The translations under genes were made by a program, and so were the position numbers. A stretch of DNA of 64,000 nucleotides from Brachypodius melanocephalos. Lineage: Eukaryota > Chordata > Aves > Passeriformes > Pycnonotidae. The stretch covers positions 16,792,954-16,856,953 of the forward strand of contig VZSR01003806.1 of the NCBI GenBank assembly GCA_013398615.1, written 5' to 3'. The notes under the pieces are model-generated. The model saw only the letters and a list, made by a program, of their open reading frames with translations, had not been told where the DNA came from and made no database searches. This document shows positions 38,878 through 49,911 of the stretch, piece after piece; positions within the stretch are counted from its first letter, which is position 1, and every line of letters begins with the position of its first letter.

Positions 38878-39170
38878 GTTGGATGGAGACCTCTTCATCA
38901 GGAACTGCAGTAGTAGAACAAGGGGTACAAACTGAAAGAGGAAGAATTTAGATTGGATATTAGAAAGAAATTATTTATTGTGAGGATACTGAGACACAGG
39001 AAGGGGTTGTCTAGAGAAGCTGTGGCTGTCCCATCCCTGGAAGTGTTCCAGGCCAGGCTGGAGAGGGCTTGGAGCAACCTGGGACAGTGGAAGGTGTCCC
39101 TGCCCATGGCAGGGGGTTGGAATTAAATGATTTTTAAGGTCCCTTCCAACCCAAACCATTCCATGGTTCC
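38878..39170 (+). mobile_element. CR1 LINE fragment, 3' end
   Basis: Plus-strand CR1: TTTAGATTGGATATTAGAAA, AGGGGTTGTCTAGAGAAGC, CCAGGCCAGGCTGGAGAGGG and CCCTGCCCATGGCAGGGGG. Confidence 0.95.
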
Positions 39171-41464
39171 AATTTAAGATTTTAACCAGCAATACAGGAA
39201 GCATTCCCTTAGGAAAAAAGGAAACACAGATTCATTAGGAGCATCACATTTTGCATGTTTATTCCTCATAAACACCCCACAGTGAAGCATCCTCCATACA
39301 GGGGCTGCCTTCTGCTGCTGCCAAACAGCTCAGCACTCCAGATTTCCTGGGAGAGCTCCTTTTTCCTTGCAGGTTTTCACACACATTCATTTCAGGAAGA
39401 AGAGCCAAACTCCTATTACTTTAACACAGCTTGTAAGTTGATGGGTGCATTTGTGTACTAAATTAATTGCTCTGTCTGCTACCGAAAATGGAAATCAATA
39501 CGAATTCAATACAATAACTCCTCTTCTGAAGGGGAAAAGACAGGTCAATCTATCAAAAGAAGCTTGAAAGGTGGTTTGATCACATAAGAGAAGAGAAGCC
39601 TCTGGTTAATCTCAGCAGTTACTTCTGGCTTAGAATATAAAAGCTTTAAAAAAGTATCAGTGAGCCTTTTCCCCAAAGCAGACATTTTCAAGACACTTAG
39701 GGCTTGGCAGTTCATTTAAAAGGGAATTTTAGTGCTGATCAGCACACTTCAGAGTCAGCCTTCAAGTCTTGTCTTCAACAGATCTTTTGACAGAGCCTGA
39801 CACACATATATATACTCCAGGAGCTTTAAAGCTTATGGATAGAGTCAAAATCCCCTTTTCCAGTGCCCCATCCCTGCTCTGCCTGCGCTGGAGGCACAGC
39901 AGATAACCAGGGGATTTCTGCTGCACCTCTCCAGATGCACACATGAATCCCCTGGGCTCTCTGCAGCCAGCAGGGATTAAGATAACATTTTGTAATAATG
40001 CAGGAGAAATCCAGGCTGTCCCAGGGCTCCCAACCCAACCATCTCAGCAATGTGGGAGATTTTCAGCTGCAGCATGACAGAAACGAGGACTGCATGAGTA
40101 ATTGTCATTACCCAGGAAAAAAATAGATCATTTACTGTGGAAACAGCAGAAAGGCACAGAGCAGGGTGAGGGATTTGATGGGATTTAAACAGGCCAGGGG
40201 GTACCTCAAGCCTAGTTCTGCTCCTTTGTAACACAAGAAGTCAGGATGAAATATTGACATCAATGGGGCATTTCTGGGGGAAGATAAACACTCTAAGAGC
40301 AAGGATGTGGGCCAAGGATATTACTGATGAGCAGCAGTGGGTATTAAAAACATTGGCATCAATGCAGTGAAAGTGCCCAGCTTCCTTTTCCAGAGAGCTC
40401 TGCCAGGAGAGGGCCACCTCTAACCCCAAAAATTCTCATTTCTATCAATACTGCAGTGGGAAGGACAGCCTGGGACAGGGATCAATTGTTGATGTCACCA
40501 GGGACCATTTCACAGGCTGGGGATCTGCCCTCACATCACTGCACAGAGCCCAGTAATTGGTGTTTACTGAAAGCCTGTTTAGCAACACCAGGGTAAGGAA
40601 AACTCACTGCTTCCCAAAACACTCACTCCTCTATTAACTTACCCTTCTTAAACAAGGGTATTTAAAGCCAAACTCAAGCTAAATATAGCTCCATCTCCCA
40701 AGAGCCCAGTAATTGCACCAGTCTGCCTGTTCCCTGCCCAGAGATGCTGCAGCATGAATAGGAATTACATTATAAAACTCACTTACACTGCCCAAGGGTT
40801 GGAATGATCTTGCTAATCAATCCACTGTTCAACACTTAATCCTCAAACAGCCCAAGGAGATGATTTATTACTGGTCTCAACTCGAAACAAAAGTACCCAA
40901 AGGGTACACATATGTCTTAGATGTGGGTTGATGAGCTATAATTAAAGATTGATGCTTAAGTAAGCAAGAAAGAACAGGGCTTTTCAAGTTTAGCACTGCT
41001 GAGCAAATAAAAGTGCCATTCCAATGACTGGCTGCAGTAAAGTAAATAAATAGACCTCAGATTATGTTTTCCAGTTGTGAAAAAGAAGAGCCTTAGCACA
41101 TGGCTGCAGTAATTAGTGACAGATGAACTATTTTTGTCAGATCAGAAGGGACATGCACCTTTTCCCAAAGCCTGAAGTAGCTCCAGGGTGTCACTGGAGC
41201 CAGGCTGGGTTTCAGATACAACGGGAAACTGAGGAGCCTGAAGGAACACAGAGTGTCCAGCCACACCTGATCTGAACCACAGATGGCATGTAAGCATGCT
41301 CACAAGCTTTACACCATTAGAAAGGTTTCTCTGCTGTGTCCAGATGGAAGTTACTGCAGAAAAACACCTCCAACCACAGTGTTCAGAGAAAAACCATGGC
41401 AAGATTTCATTACATTAAAATCTAACAGGGAAGGTAAAATTCTAAACAACTCCAATGGCATTTT
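39171..41464. other. Sequence without recognised genes
   Basis: 2.3 kb with no supported exon, repeat or signal. Confidence 0.5.
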
Positions 41465-41730
41465 ACAGAATCACAGAATGGGTCAGGCTGGATGGGATCA
41501 CAGTGGGGTCATCTGGTCCAACATTCCTGCTCAAGCATCATCCCAGAGGATGTGTGTGGACACAGGATTGTGTCCAGATGATTCTGGAATATCTCCAGTG
41601 AGGGAGACTCCACACACTCTCCGAACACTCAGTTCTCATTGCTCACTCACTGCACAGCAAAGTTCTTCCTCAAGTTCAGCTGGAACTTCCCATGCACCAG
41701 TAACAAATTGATATTGATTGTGCCCCTCTT
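41465..41730 (-). mobile_element. CR1 LINE fragment, 3' end
   Basis: Minus-strand CR1 of an older type: ACAGAATCACAGAATGGGTC, AGGCTGGATGGGATCACAG, GGTCATCTGGTCCAAC and GCAAAGTTCTTCCTCAAGTT. Confidence 0.85.
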
Positions 41731-43427
41731 GAGAGAATGAAAACAAAAATAATCTGCTTTACAATACAGAGTATGTTAGAAACTGTAAACTACATAATCA
41801 GCATTGCCCTGCCTGCAGGATACAAATGATCTGGAGGGGGCAGGGAAGAGGAATACTGGTGAGTTTAGAATTTTGACCTGATGGCATTCACAGACTTCTG
41901 CGCTAAAAATATATTCCCATCATGCTGTTGGCCTAAACAAAACCACTGAAATGAGCCAGAGAAGAAGGCAGTGCTCCCAAGGAGCCCTTTCCTGGGAGCA
42001 CATCCACCAGGGATTTTAGGAGCATCCTCACTGTGGGGCAGGAGGTGAAATAGTGCAGCATGTCCCCAGCTGTGCTTTCCCCCTGAAATGAGACTTAGGT
42101 CTGGAAGGACATGGCCCTACAGACCCTGTTTGTGCAGCCTGGCCACACAGCCAGTGCTGGAAGCCTACGGGAAGGAGTGGGATGTGTGAGGAATTGTGAC
42201 ACTTTGGCAAGGAGGGCACTGGGGGCATTCAGGTCTCACCACTTTAGCAGCCAGGGTGAAACAGCTCCAATCCAGCTCCTGCACATCAACTATCCCACAC
42301 AACACTGGCATTATTAAGCTCTTGCTACACAGATAATTTGTGAAACTGGCAGAATTCCAGCTCTGGTGATTCCCTCTCCTCAGCTGCAATTAAAGCTGGG
42401 CTGTCAGCCCATGGCATTCAGGGAAATACCAGTTTACAGTCCACCAAGGACAGCTACAGCTTTCACCCCTCAAATATATTTATTCATGAAATGCTTCTGC
42501 ACAGTTTAAGTTTGGGGTACTAAAAATAGAAGTTTAGTGCTCCTCCTCATCCTGGACCATGAACTGGTTCTCTGTAAAGCTCTCCCACCCCTGTTATTTT
42601 TAAATACCTAAATGACCATAAAACACAGGGGAAAACACTGATACGTGCCAGGTGCCGAAAATAAGCGCCATGCTTCAAACACCCTTTGATAAACAGCAGA
42701 TGAAATATTCCTTTCATGGTGCTTTTGCTGGGGCAAAACTGCTGAATTTCCTGGGATTCTCAAGGAGTCTGTATAATAAAGGAAGCCTCACCTGAGACCA
42801 TTTATAAATTCCCCTGTTTAACAGACTGGTTTAACATGCTCATGTGAGAGGAGGGCAGGTGATGGGTTGTGGCAAGTTCTCTTAAATTTTCAGGTGCTAT
42901 AAAATAATCCAATCATTTCATTAATAAAATGACACCAAGAAGCAGACCTTGAGGTAATGGTCTTTGAAAATTTGTTACAGCAGGACACAGACCCAATTTT
43001 CTCTCTCTTTGAATAAAGCTCTGCAACGTGCAGATGGGCTGTGTGAAAGGAGCAGGGATGGACTCCTGTACCAAGATCAGAGTCTACAAGAAAAGAAGAG
43101 AGGAGAGGAAGTAACAGAGTCCTGAGGACAGGAAATGCCCCATGGATCCAGGCACAGCTCAGCCCTCCAGACCCTCCTCAGCTTCTCCCACCAGAACGTC
43201 TGGCTGTGGGTTTTTCCATGCCAGGGCATTTTTCTTCCTCTTCAATAAAGGCTTGTTGATGACATTAAGCTGTGTTATTTTGGTTAAATCTTCTATATTT
43301 CAAATGTATGTGAAGCCTCATGGGTTTAAGTGATTTCTGACTTAAGGTAATACTACAGGGCATTTACCTACATTTTTGGTAGAGAAGGATAAGTACCACT
43401 TGTTAGAAACAGTGACAAATTTTCAAC
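41731..43427. other. Sequence without recognised genes
   Basis: 1.7 kb downstream of the presumed ADGRF4 end; nothing recognised. Confidence 0.5.
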
Positions 43428-44111
43428 TTTATTTTCATTTGAAACCATAAATTTATCCTGACAAGAGTCAATAATGCTTCTATCAAAGCCTTCATTAGAA
43501 AGGGTTTCTCAGAACAATTAGAACAGATTTTCTAATTAAACCAGATACCCCACCTCACGTGGACAAATAATCTCCTTTGTTAGGACATTATGTCCATCCA
43601 TTTGATTCAGCTCTATTGCTTACCCACATCTAAAGAGGAAACTGATTATTTGCAGCATCCTCTTTCTTGTTTATCCCTGTCATTGTCTTGCAGGACAGAG
43701 AAAAGAATGAGAATTCTGTCCTGACAGATCAGAAAAGGGCTTTGTACAATTCCTCTGACACACAAGTACTAAGATGGAGACAAAAAATATTGGGAGGGAG
43801 AGAACAGCTGCAATGCAGAAACAGAGTTGTCCATCAGTCTGGGAGGACAAATGGAAATGATGAATACAGTAGTAACAAAGAGAATCAGTTTTGCTCAAAA
43901 GACAGCCAAAATCAGCTATATAATGCTCAACATTTGTACATTACATGAAAAATTAAATCATTTTAGAACAGCTCCACATACTGTACAGCTCCTTATTGCA
44001 CTGCCAGAAAAAGAGGAAAAAAAACAAAAGAAGAAAGAAATTGAAGCACTGAAATGGCAAATGAGGACAAACTCTCCTCACAGCAGTTTTCACAAAGGTG
44101 AGAAACAAGAT
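43428..44111 (-). other. ADGRF4: Probable 3' UTR of ADGRF4
   Basis: If the last exon is right, the untranslated tail runs left from the TAA at 44114. The first minus-strand AATAAA below it is at 43428-43433. The stretch holds no repeat and no conserved frame. It stands or falls with the last-exon call. Confidence 0.3.
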
Positions 44112-44294
44112 TTATGTTTCAGCATGTTTCCTCCAAGGGCTGCAGCAACACTGATGGTTCCCTGCTCCTGACAGCAGGTTCAGGGCCTTTTGTCTCCTGG
44201 TTTTCATGATGCTTCCCGTGGTTGTGCTCCCAGACAGTGCTGTCCGTGCTCTGAGCTGGTCAGGCTCTTCAGCTCCCCTCAAACCAGCATCTCT
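44112..44294 (-). CDS. ADGRF4: Probable last coding exon of ADGRF4 (cytoplasmic tail)
   Basis: This is the best candidate for the exon that follows 46549. A CTTCTTGCAG acceptor would open the exon in phase 0, as needed. The frame runs 60 codons to a TAA at 44112-44114. It contains TALSGSTTTGSIMKTRRQ, which resembles the end of the mammalian ADGRF4 tail (a Gly-Ser/Pro-Thr-x-Gly-Ser-x-Met pattern before the stop). The predicted tail is some 45 residues longer than the mammalian one. The stretch before the acceptor is purine-rich, so another acceptor is possible: CTTCAG at about 44335 would give a different 21-residue tail. A TTTATT (minus AATAAA) at 43428-43433 is a candidate poly(A) signal about 680 bp downstream. 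An inner 2.25-kb intron carrying a CR1 copy separates it from the previous exon. Confidence 0.45.
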   Translation of the reverse strand, partial: RDAGLRGAEEPDQLRARTALSGSTTTGSIMKTRRQKALNLLSGAGNHQCCCSPWRKHAET

Positions 44295-44595
44295 CTGCAA
44301 GAAGTGCTCCTTTTCTTCTCGCTGGTCGGATCCACTGAAGACAACAGTCCACTGGCTAGGACTAGGAGGGAAAACAACCAGGTCAGATTACAAGAATCAA
44401 CTGTGGAGGGTCCATTTCAAACAGGAGGTGCCTCAGCATCCTGTGAGAAACACCACAAGATGTCACCTTAAAATGTGACCCACAGGAAAGGCTCCTGCAG
44501 GTCTGGGGAAACTCACAGACCTGAAGCAAGAGTCTGCACAACTCTTCCAGTGTCTGACATTGACCATTAAAGCCCCAGATACACAGTCCCATGTT

Positions 44596-45083
44596 GGGCT
44601 CCCCAGTTCAGGAAGGACATTGAGGGGCTGGAGCGTGTCCAGAGAAGGGAACGGAGCTGGGGAAGGGTCTGGAGCACAAATCTGAGGAGAAGCAGCTGAG
44701 GGAGCTGGAGGGGCTCAGCCTGGAGAAAAGGAGGCTCAGGGGAACCTTCTGGCTCTGCACGACTCCCTGACAGGAGGGGACAGCTGGGTGGGGGTCAGGC
44801 TTTTTTCTCCTGTAATAAGCAACAGGACAAAAGGAAACGTCCTCAACTTGTGCTAGGGGGATTCAGATTGGATATTTGGAACAATTCCTTCACCAAAAGC
44901 GTTGTCAACCATTGGAACAGGCTGCCCAGGGCAGTGATGGAGTCATCATCCCTGGAGGTACTTAAAAGTCATGTAGATGTGACCCTTGGGGACATGGTTT
45001 AGTGGTGGGTTTGGCAGTGCTGGGTTCATGCTTGGACTCCACCTCAGGGGTCTTTTCCAACCTAAACAATCCCATGATTCTGA
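44596..45083 (+). mobile_element. CR1 LINE fragment, longest in the window
   Basis: Nearly 490 bp of plus-strand CR1: GGCTCCCCAGTTCAGGAAGG, GGAGCGTGTCCAGAGAAGGG, GGCTCAGCCTGGAGAAAAGG, GGAACAGGCTGCCCAGGGCA and CTTTTCCAACCTAAACAATC, with a tail CCATGATTCTGAA. It is antisense to ADGRF4, inside its last intron. Confidence 0.95.
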
Positions 45084-46548
45084 AGCTCTCTGAAACAAGA
45101 CTGTTTTTTTTTTTTTTAAACAATCATCTCAGGTGTGACAAACTTCTCCAGCTCTAATGAGTCAAACTCTATGTTTACACTCAAGTTTACAAAAGTGGAT
45201 GACTCACATCTTTCCCCTGTGTTATGCCACAGTAAACACCTACACGGGGTTTCTTCCACCCAGGTGAGTGACAACATCGACCCAAATTCCTAGGCACACA
45301 CAGCCATGGTTCCCACATCAAGTTTTGCCCAGTGAGATCACTCAATATTTTTATCAAATGTTGCTGAGTCATAGGATTAGTGATATTTCCAAATCCCTTG
45401 TTTCCAGACTATTATACTGATGATGTCTTGAGAGAATTTTAACTTTCAAACTTTCAATCCTGACCTAAAGCCTGACAAGATGTGAAACATCTTTATTGGA
45501 TCTTCTCAGATCTGCAAAAGAATTGTAATCTCAAATTTGCACAGTCTCTCCTGCCCCAAATGCTGGTTTCAGAGAGCAGGAACAGCTGCCTTAACCCCTC
45601 CATTTTCCCCTCATAAAGCAAATACATTTGAACACACTGGAAGACCCTCTGCAGCTTTCAATACAAGGATCATAACTGAGTAACAGACTGGAAAAAAGCA
45701 AAGAAATTATTCTTTCCACATCCAAACTGGGCTGACAGAGTTTCATTTGGCAGACATTAAAAACACTGCAGGTAATTCTTGAGACACCTAAAAGGCACTC
45801 CCTTTTATAAATGTTGTGTGAAACCCTTGGTACCAAAAAGAAATCTAAGGACAACAGACAAAAGTTTTCCAGCAGAGATAGGAAACACCAGCTCAGTGAT
45901 GTCAACACTTCAATTGTGCCACAGTTTTTGAAAGAAGCTGCTAAAACAGTTTGTTTCCTTAAGGTTGAAACATTGCTTCTAATAAATTGTTCTGATATTT
46001 AAAAGAACCTCAAGCTCTCATGAGTGCACACCAAACACACTGATTGGGCTCTGAGTGGTTTCCATCCCTCATGAAAGCAGAACACACCTCTGACACCCTA
46101 AAGCAGCCCTGCTGGCATAGGGATCCATATTTTCGTGAAGGCAGCAAACAGATCATTATATTGGGAATTCCAATTCCTAATTCCATTCCTTCCTTATTCA
46201 GTGACCTTAAAGTAAATCTAATTCACATATGGGGGGGAAAACGTTACTGGCACTGTCTACCCGAAGGGCTTTGACATCTGCAGGTGAAGAGATTAGATTA
46301 AAATACCACTTTTAACTTTGTAACCACAGCAGTAGGTTATGTAGGAGTCACAAAAATCTATTGACTGCCACTTCTGATATTTAGAAGCTTAGTATTGTGA
46401 GCAGGCTTTTGAGATACCTGTATGTCCTTCAGCAAGAATTTACATTTGATAAATGTTACATGGTGTAAGATGTTCCATTCTCCCGATATACAAATAAGGT
46501 TTGCAAATTGGTAAATTAGCCATTAACAGGAAAATAAATAAACGTTAC
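45084..46548 (-). other. ADGRF4: ADGRF4 intron before the last exon, right part
   Basis: Unique sequence between the CR1 copy and the exon at 46549, with a short poly(T) run at about 45106. No further exon with group VI wording was seen. Confidence 0.5.
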
Positions 46549-46608
46549 CTTTTCTAGGCCCCACTTCCGCCTTGATGAAAGGCAGTTCATCCTTAAGGCT
46601 TCTCTTGT
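46549..46608 (-). CDS. ADGRF4: ADGRF4 coding exon, proximal cytoplasmic tail
   Basis: This 60-bp exon lies between an AAATCTGCAG acceptor and an AAAAG|GTAACG donor, phase 0 at both ends. It encodes TREALRMNCLSSRRKWGLEK. The REALRM core matches the start of the cytoplasmic tail of group VI adhesion receptors (human ADGRF4 has a DALRM-type segment here). It follows helix 7 directly through the exon at 46687-46728, giving LLDRK-TREALRM. The intron to that exon is only 78 bp, among the shortest in the gene. Confidence 0.85.
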
Positions 46609-46686
46609 CTGCAGATTTAAATAAAAACATTAAAGGGACCAGTTTCTCAAAGTGTAGAAAATGTTCATATAATCGAGAATAAGTAC

Positions 46687-46728
46687 CTTTCTGTCCAGAA
46701 GCGTCCCAAACAACAGGATGAAGAATCC
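46687..46728 (-). CDS. ADGRF4: ADGRF4 coding exon, end of helix 7
   Basis: This 42-bp microexon encodes GFFILLFGTLLDRK, between a TTTCTTAG acceptor and a GAAAG|GTACTT donor, phase 0 at both ends. It completes helix 7 after the large exon ends in ALLNAFQ. The resulting NAFQGFFILLFG is the standard helix-7 signature of adhesion receptors. It is far too short to appear as an open frame, so automatic gene finders may skip it. Confidence is high because phase, length and motif all agree with its neighbours on both sides. Confidence 0.92.
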
Positions 46729-47586
46729 CTAAGAAATTGCAAAACCAGTTAACAAAACCAGCATATTCACATGATATTTCTTAAGTGTTTCTAGCTGTCT
46801 TTTCATTAAGGGGAGATCTCATCACCTGTGATTCAGGTAACAGCAATGCACAAAATGGGTTTATCCACCCAGGTCATGCAGGCTCTCTGGGAACATCAGC
46901 AATGGATACAACCTGTGTTAATCCTGATTATAAACTGGACTGATGGGTAACAAACCAGGACTTTGTGAGCCCACTCAGTGCAGCCTGAGCCAAGAAGAGC
47001 TAAGGCAGACTGGGTGTGCAGCAGTGCATCAGGTAACACTGGGTGTTTATGCTGATGAGTTAATCAAAACCATGGAATCAGTTATGGAACAGAATGGTTT
47101 GGGTTGGAATTGACCTTAAAGGACATCCAACCCCCGTGCCATGGGCAGGGACACCTTCTAACACACCAGGTTGCTCAGAGCCCCATTCAGCCTGGTCCTG
47201 AACATTCCCAGGGATGGGCCATCCACCTATGCCAGTGTAATCTTCACCGGAAGGGAGAATTTTCTGTGTAATTGTTTATTGATAAGGATCAGATATCCTT
47301 GCAGTTATGGACATTAACTGGTGTATTTACATTTAACAGAAATTAATCATGGGATTGATTCATAATCACACTTCAAACCAGACCACTTTGTCCCATTTCC
47401 CATCTTTACTTAAAACACCAACCCAAGATGCCTCGTGTGTGTACCATGGGAAAGCACTGAGTGCAAAGGCAAGCTGAGATCCTGCTTTTCACACACACCA
47501 CCTGCTGCCAGCCCCTCTTTGAGCTGGTACCTTTATGCCAGGCTCAAGGTCTGAGCACACACACTACTCCCTGTCCCAGAGTTTAC
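46729..47586 (-). other. ADGRF4: ADGRF4 intron within helix 7
   Basis: An 858-bp intron between ALLNAFQ and GFFILLFG, holding a minus-strand CR1 tail. Confidence 0.9.
47072..47228 (-). mobile_element. CR1 LINE fragment, 3' end
   Basis: Minus-strand CR1: AGAATGGTTTGGGTTGGAAT, GTGCCATGGGCAGGGACACC and CCAGGGATGGGCCATCCACC. In the helix-7 intron of ADGRF4, in sense with the gene. Confidence 0.93.
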
Positions 47587-48945
47587 CTGGAAGGCGTTCA
47601 GCAGTGCAAACACGACGTGGAAGATCAGAGAGTGACTGTCGATGATTGTTGCTAATCCAAACCCCCAGGTGAGGCCCAGCAGAGGTGTCAGAAGGGCAAC
47701 GTTTTTGCTGACTCGGATCATGCTGTTCAAATCCTGGGACTTGCAGCCGTCTCCAAAGGAGGATCTCCCAGTTTTTACCACAACCACGAGAACCACAATA
47801 AGATTCATAACAATGATGCTCAGGGCAGGCACAACAAAGGCCAAAAGGGCTTTTGTCTCATACCAATTGAGCCAGCAGGCTCCACTCCTTAAATACCCAT
47901 TTTTCGGTTCAGTAATAGCAACAGTGAGGATAGATATGACCAAAGGACACCCATATCCAATACAGAATGCTGTAGCTAGAAAAACAGATCTTGTTATCTT
48001 AAAAAAAATAAATAATAATCCATAGAGAATCAAGAGGCCCAGGGTAAACATCCAAAAAAATAGGGCAAGATAGAAAAAGTGAAGGAAAAAAGTGGCTGCC
48101 ACACAGAGCTGGTAGTTTAGGGCTGAATTGTGCACAATGGCTGCCAGGATGAACAGGAGATCAGCGACGAGAAGCGAGGCAGCAATGTTCACCAAGCAGA
48201 AGTGGCGCATGTAAGTTATTTCAGTTTTGGTGACGTGGTGCCAGACCACAGCCTCGATGACAAGGCAGAGGACCAGGCTGAAAATGGACAGGCCCAGGCC
48301 CACGTGTGTGATGTGATCCAGCAGGGAGCTCCGTGGTGCAGCCGGGGCCATCAGGATGGAGAAGGATCTGTGGTGCCGGTGGGTGCAGACACAAACCACG
48401 GCGCTGGCGTTGTGCGCGCGCACCTCGCACGCCCCGCGATCCCAGCGCCGCTCGGCCGAGTGCCACCCCACGCACTGAGCCCCTGCCTGCTGCAGCTTGT
48501 TCAGCTTCTCAAAGGTGAGCAAAATGTTCTGGAGCTCCTCTGGCAGCAACACCGACAGCACCATCCCGTTCACGAGAGCGGGGTCCTGGTGGTTGGTCTC
48601 TAGGATGGCTCCGAGCGTTGGAAACGCTACGCTGATGGCTTTGGAAGCCCTGGGTAACCTCAGAAGCTCTTCTTCTGGAATCACCACGTGCCCAGTGATA
48701 TTGCCTGTGCTATTGAACTCCATGGAAAAGTCAAAGCTCTTTCCTGAAGTGTTTCTGTGTATGCTGTAGCCTTTGGTAGCGATGAAGGGCTCCTGGATAC
48801 TTTCTGACCCATTTCTCAGAAGAAGTTTCCCAGCAAATAAATTCACCGAGTCCAGTAATACTGAACCAGCATTTCTGTCCTTTACAAAAGCCCAGTTGGA
48901 AATGATGGAGCTGTTCAGAATATGGTTTGCTATCCTGCTGTAGCT
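47587..48945 (-). CDS. ADGRF4: ADGRF4 main exon: GAIN domain, GPS and seven-helix region
   Basis: This 1359-bp exon (453 codons, phase 0 at both ends) begins SYSRIANHIL after a TTTGTTTCAG acceptor and ends in ALLNAFQ before CAG|GTAAAC. The first third is the outer GAIN domain with several N-glycosylation sequons and the AFPTLGAIL segment typical of group VI. Next comes the GPS (CVGWHS to SFSILMAP, about residues 335-376). Then come helix 1 (THVGLGLSIFSLVLCL), helix 2 after YMRHFCLVNIA, helix 3 (FFLHFFYLALFFWM), helix 4 (GYGCPLVISILTVAI), helix 5 (ALLAFVVPALSIIVMNL), helix 6 (LLTPLLGLTWGFGLA) and most of helix 7. ADGRF4 (GPR115) is an orphan adhesion G-protein-coupled receptor of epithelia. 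The match to ADGRF4 rather than ADGRF1, F2 or F5 rests on ECD wording such as ISNWAF, VNLFA, VVIPEEEL and VGWHS. The GPS lacks the Thr/Ser at the cut site. The full predicted protein is about 724 residues, against roughly 695 in human. Confidence 0.95.
48349..48474 (-). other. ADGRF4: GPS motif of ADGRF4 lacking the cleavage residue
   Basis: This segment of the main exon encodes the GPCR proteolysis site. The two Trp and four Cys landmarks are present (CVGWHS, RRWDRGAC, VCVC), followed by THRHHRSFSILM. In self-cleaving receptors the cut falls between Leu and Thr/Ser in His-Leu-Thr before the tethered agonist. Aligned from the conserved SFSILM end, the triad here reads His-His-Arg. The catalytic hydroxyl residue is therefore replaced by Arg (about residue 370), and two extra residues sit before it. 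Human and mouse ADGRF4 are also known not to be cleaved, so loss of cutting is likely old. The SFSILM tethered-agonist core is kept. Confidence 0.85.
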
Positions 48946-49656
48946 CTGAAACAAACAAGCAAAATAGAATTCATTTTTTTTATGTTAGAAGAAACCAAGT
49001 ATTATTCTCCTGGCAGTGCCTCCAAAAAGGCTCATTTAATTAATGAGTGATTTCTTTAAAAGGAATAATCCTTTTGACAATGAATATGTTCCCATGATCC
49101 ATCCCAGTTAAACCCAAATATCTCATTACTAGAATTGTCCTATCCTCTTCATATTCTACATCAAAAGGCGATTAGAGAAGTAAATATAAAGCAAAAAGGA
49201 CATCCTAGTTCTATTCCAGATGCTGACCCACAGTGCAGGTCTGTTTTTACCACCCTCTCTGTATTTCTTCCCCTGCTCTCTGATTTCTGAGTTCATCAGG
49301 GAAAGATCTCAGCTGTTGTTGTACACCACATGACAACACAGCTGCAGGTCATCACCTGCAGGGCTGCCTTCCCTACAGTGTCATACTTCAGAAATTAATT
49401 CTTCCTTGTACCGTTGCCCCATGCCTATTAACAGCAGTTCCTGAACACCTCTGCTTTTAAAGAAATTGAATTCCATAGTCTGCTTTCATCACACGTGAAT
49501 AAGTCAAAAAGTTTCTCTGACAACAAAATATCCCAGTCTGGAAACTCTTTCTAGGCGATCTCTGTGTGGCTTGCAGTCACCACTTCATTGGACAAAATAC
49601 TCGTGGATGCTCCATAAAGTTCAGAAGCACCTCTCAAAGCCAATAGAAGTAAATAC
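48946..49656 (-). other. ADGRF4: ADGRF4 intron before the main exon
   Basis: 711-bp phase-0 intron with no repeat recognised. Confidence 0.9.
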
Positions 49657-49911
49657 CTCCATTTTTCCTCTAGTGACATTATCTGATAGCAGCAGGGAAA
49701 TGTTGTTTAGCAATTCTACTATATCAGCAATGTTTCCTGGGATGGCTGGTGAAGACAAAATATCTCTGACGATGCATGAAAAATCAGCTTGGCAGCTCTG
49801 ATTCCCAGCACCAAAATGTTTTGCTCCATCTCCAGGCTTCCCATGCCCTGGCTTTCCTGCTCCAACACCGTGTCCTGCAGAGCATGGGAGGCGTTCACTT
49901 CGGGATATCCT
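49657..49911 (-). CDS. ADGRF4: ADGRF4 coding exon, outer region before the GAIN core
   Basis: This 255-bp exon lies between a CTCCCTCCAG acceptor and a ATGGAG|GTATTT donor, phase 0 at both ends. Its second half, NQSCQADFSCIVRDIL then ELLNNISLLLSDNVTRGKM, matches group VI receptors closely (a Cys pair, then VELLxNIS and LSDNVT). The first half (RISRSERLPCSAGHG then a Gly/His/Lys-rich run) has no clear likeness beyond a conserved length of about 46 residues before the Cys-Ile pair. A second frame is also open through the first 190 bp. The phases of both neighbours favour the frame given here. Confidence 0.85.

Noticed and set aside
48130..48603. 157-codon open frame on plus
   Set aside because: Antisense shadow of the GPS and first helices of ADGRF4.
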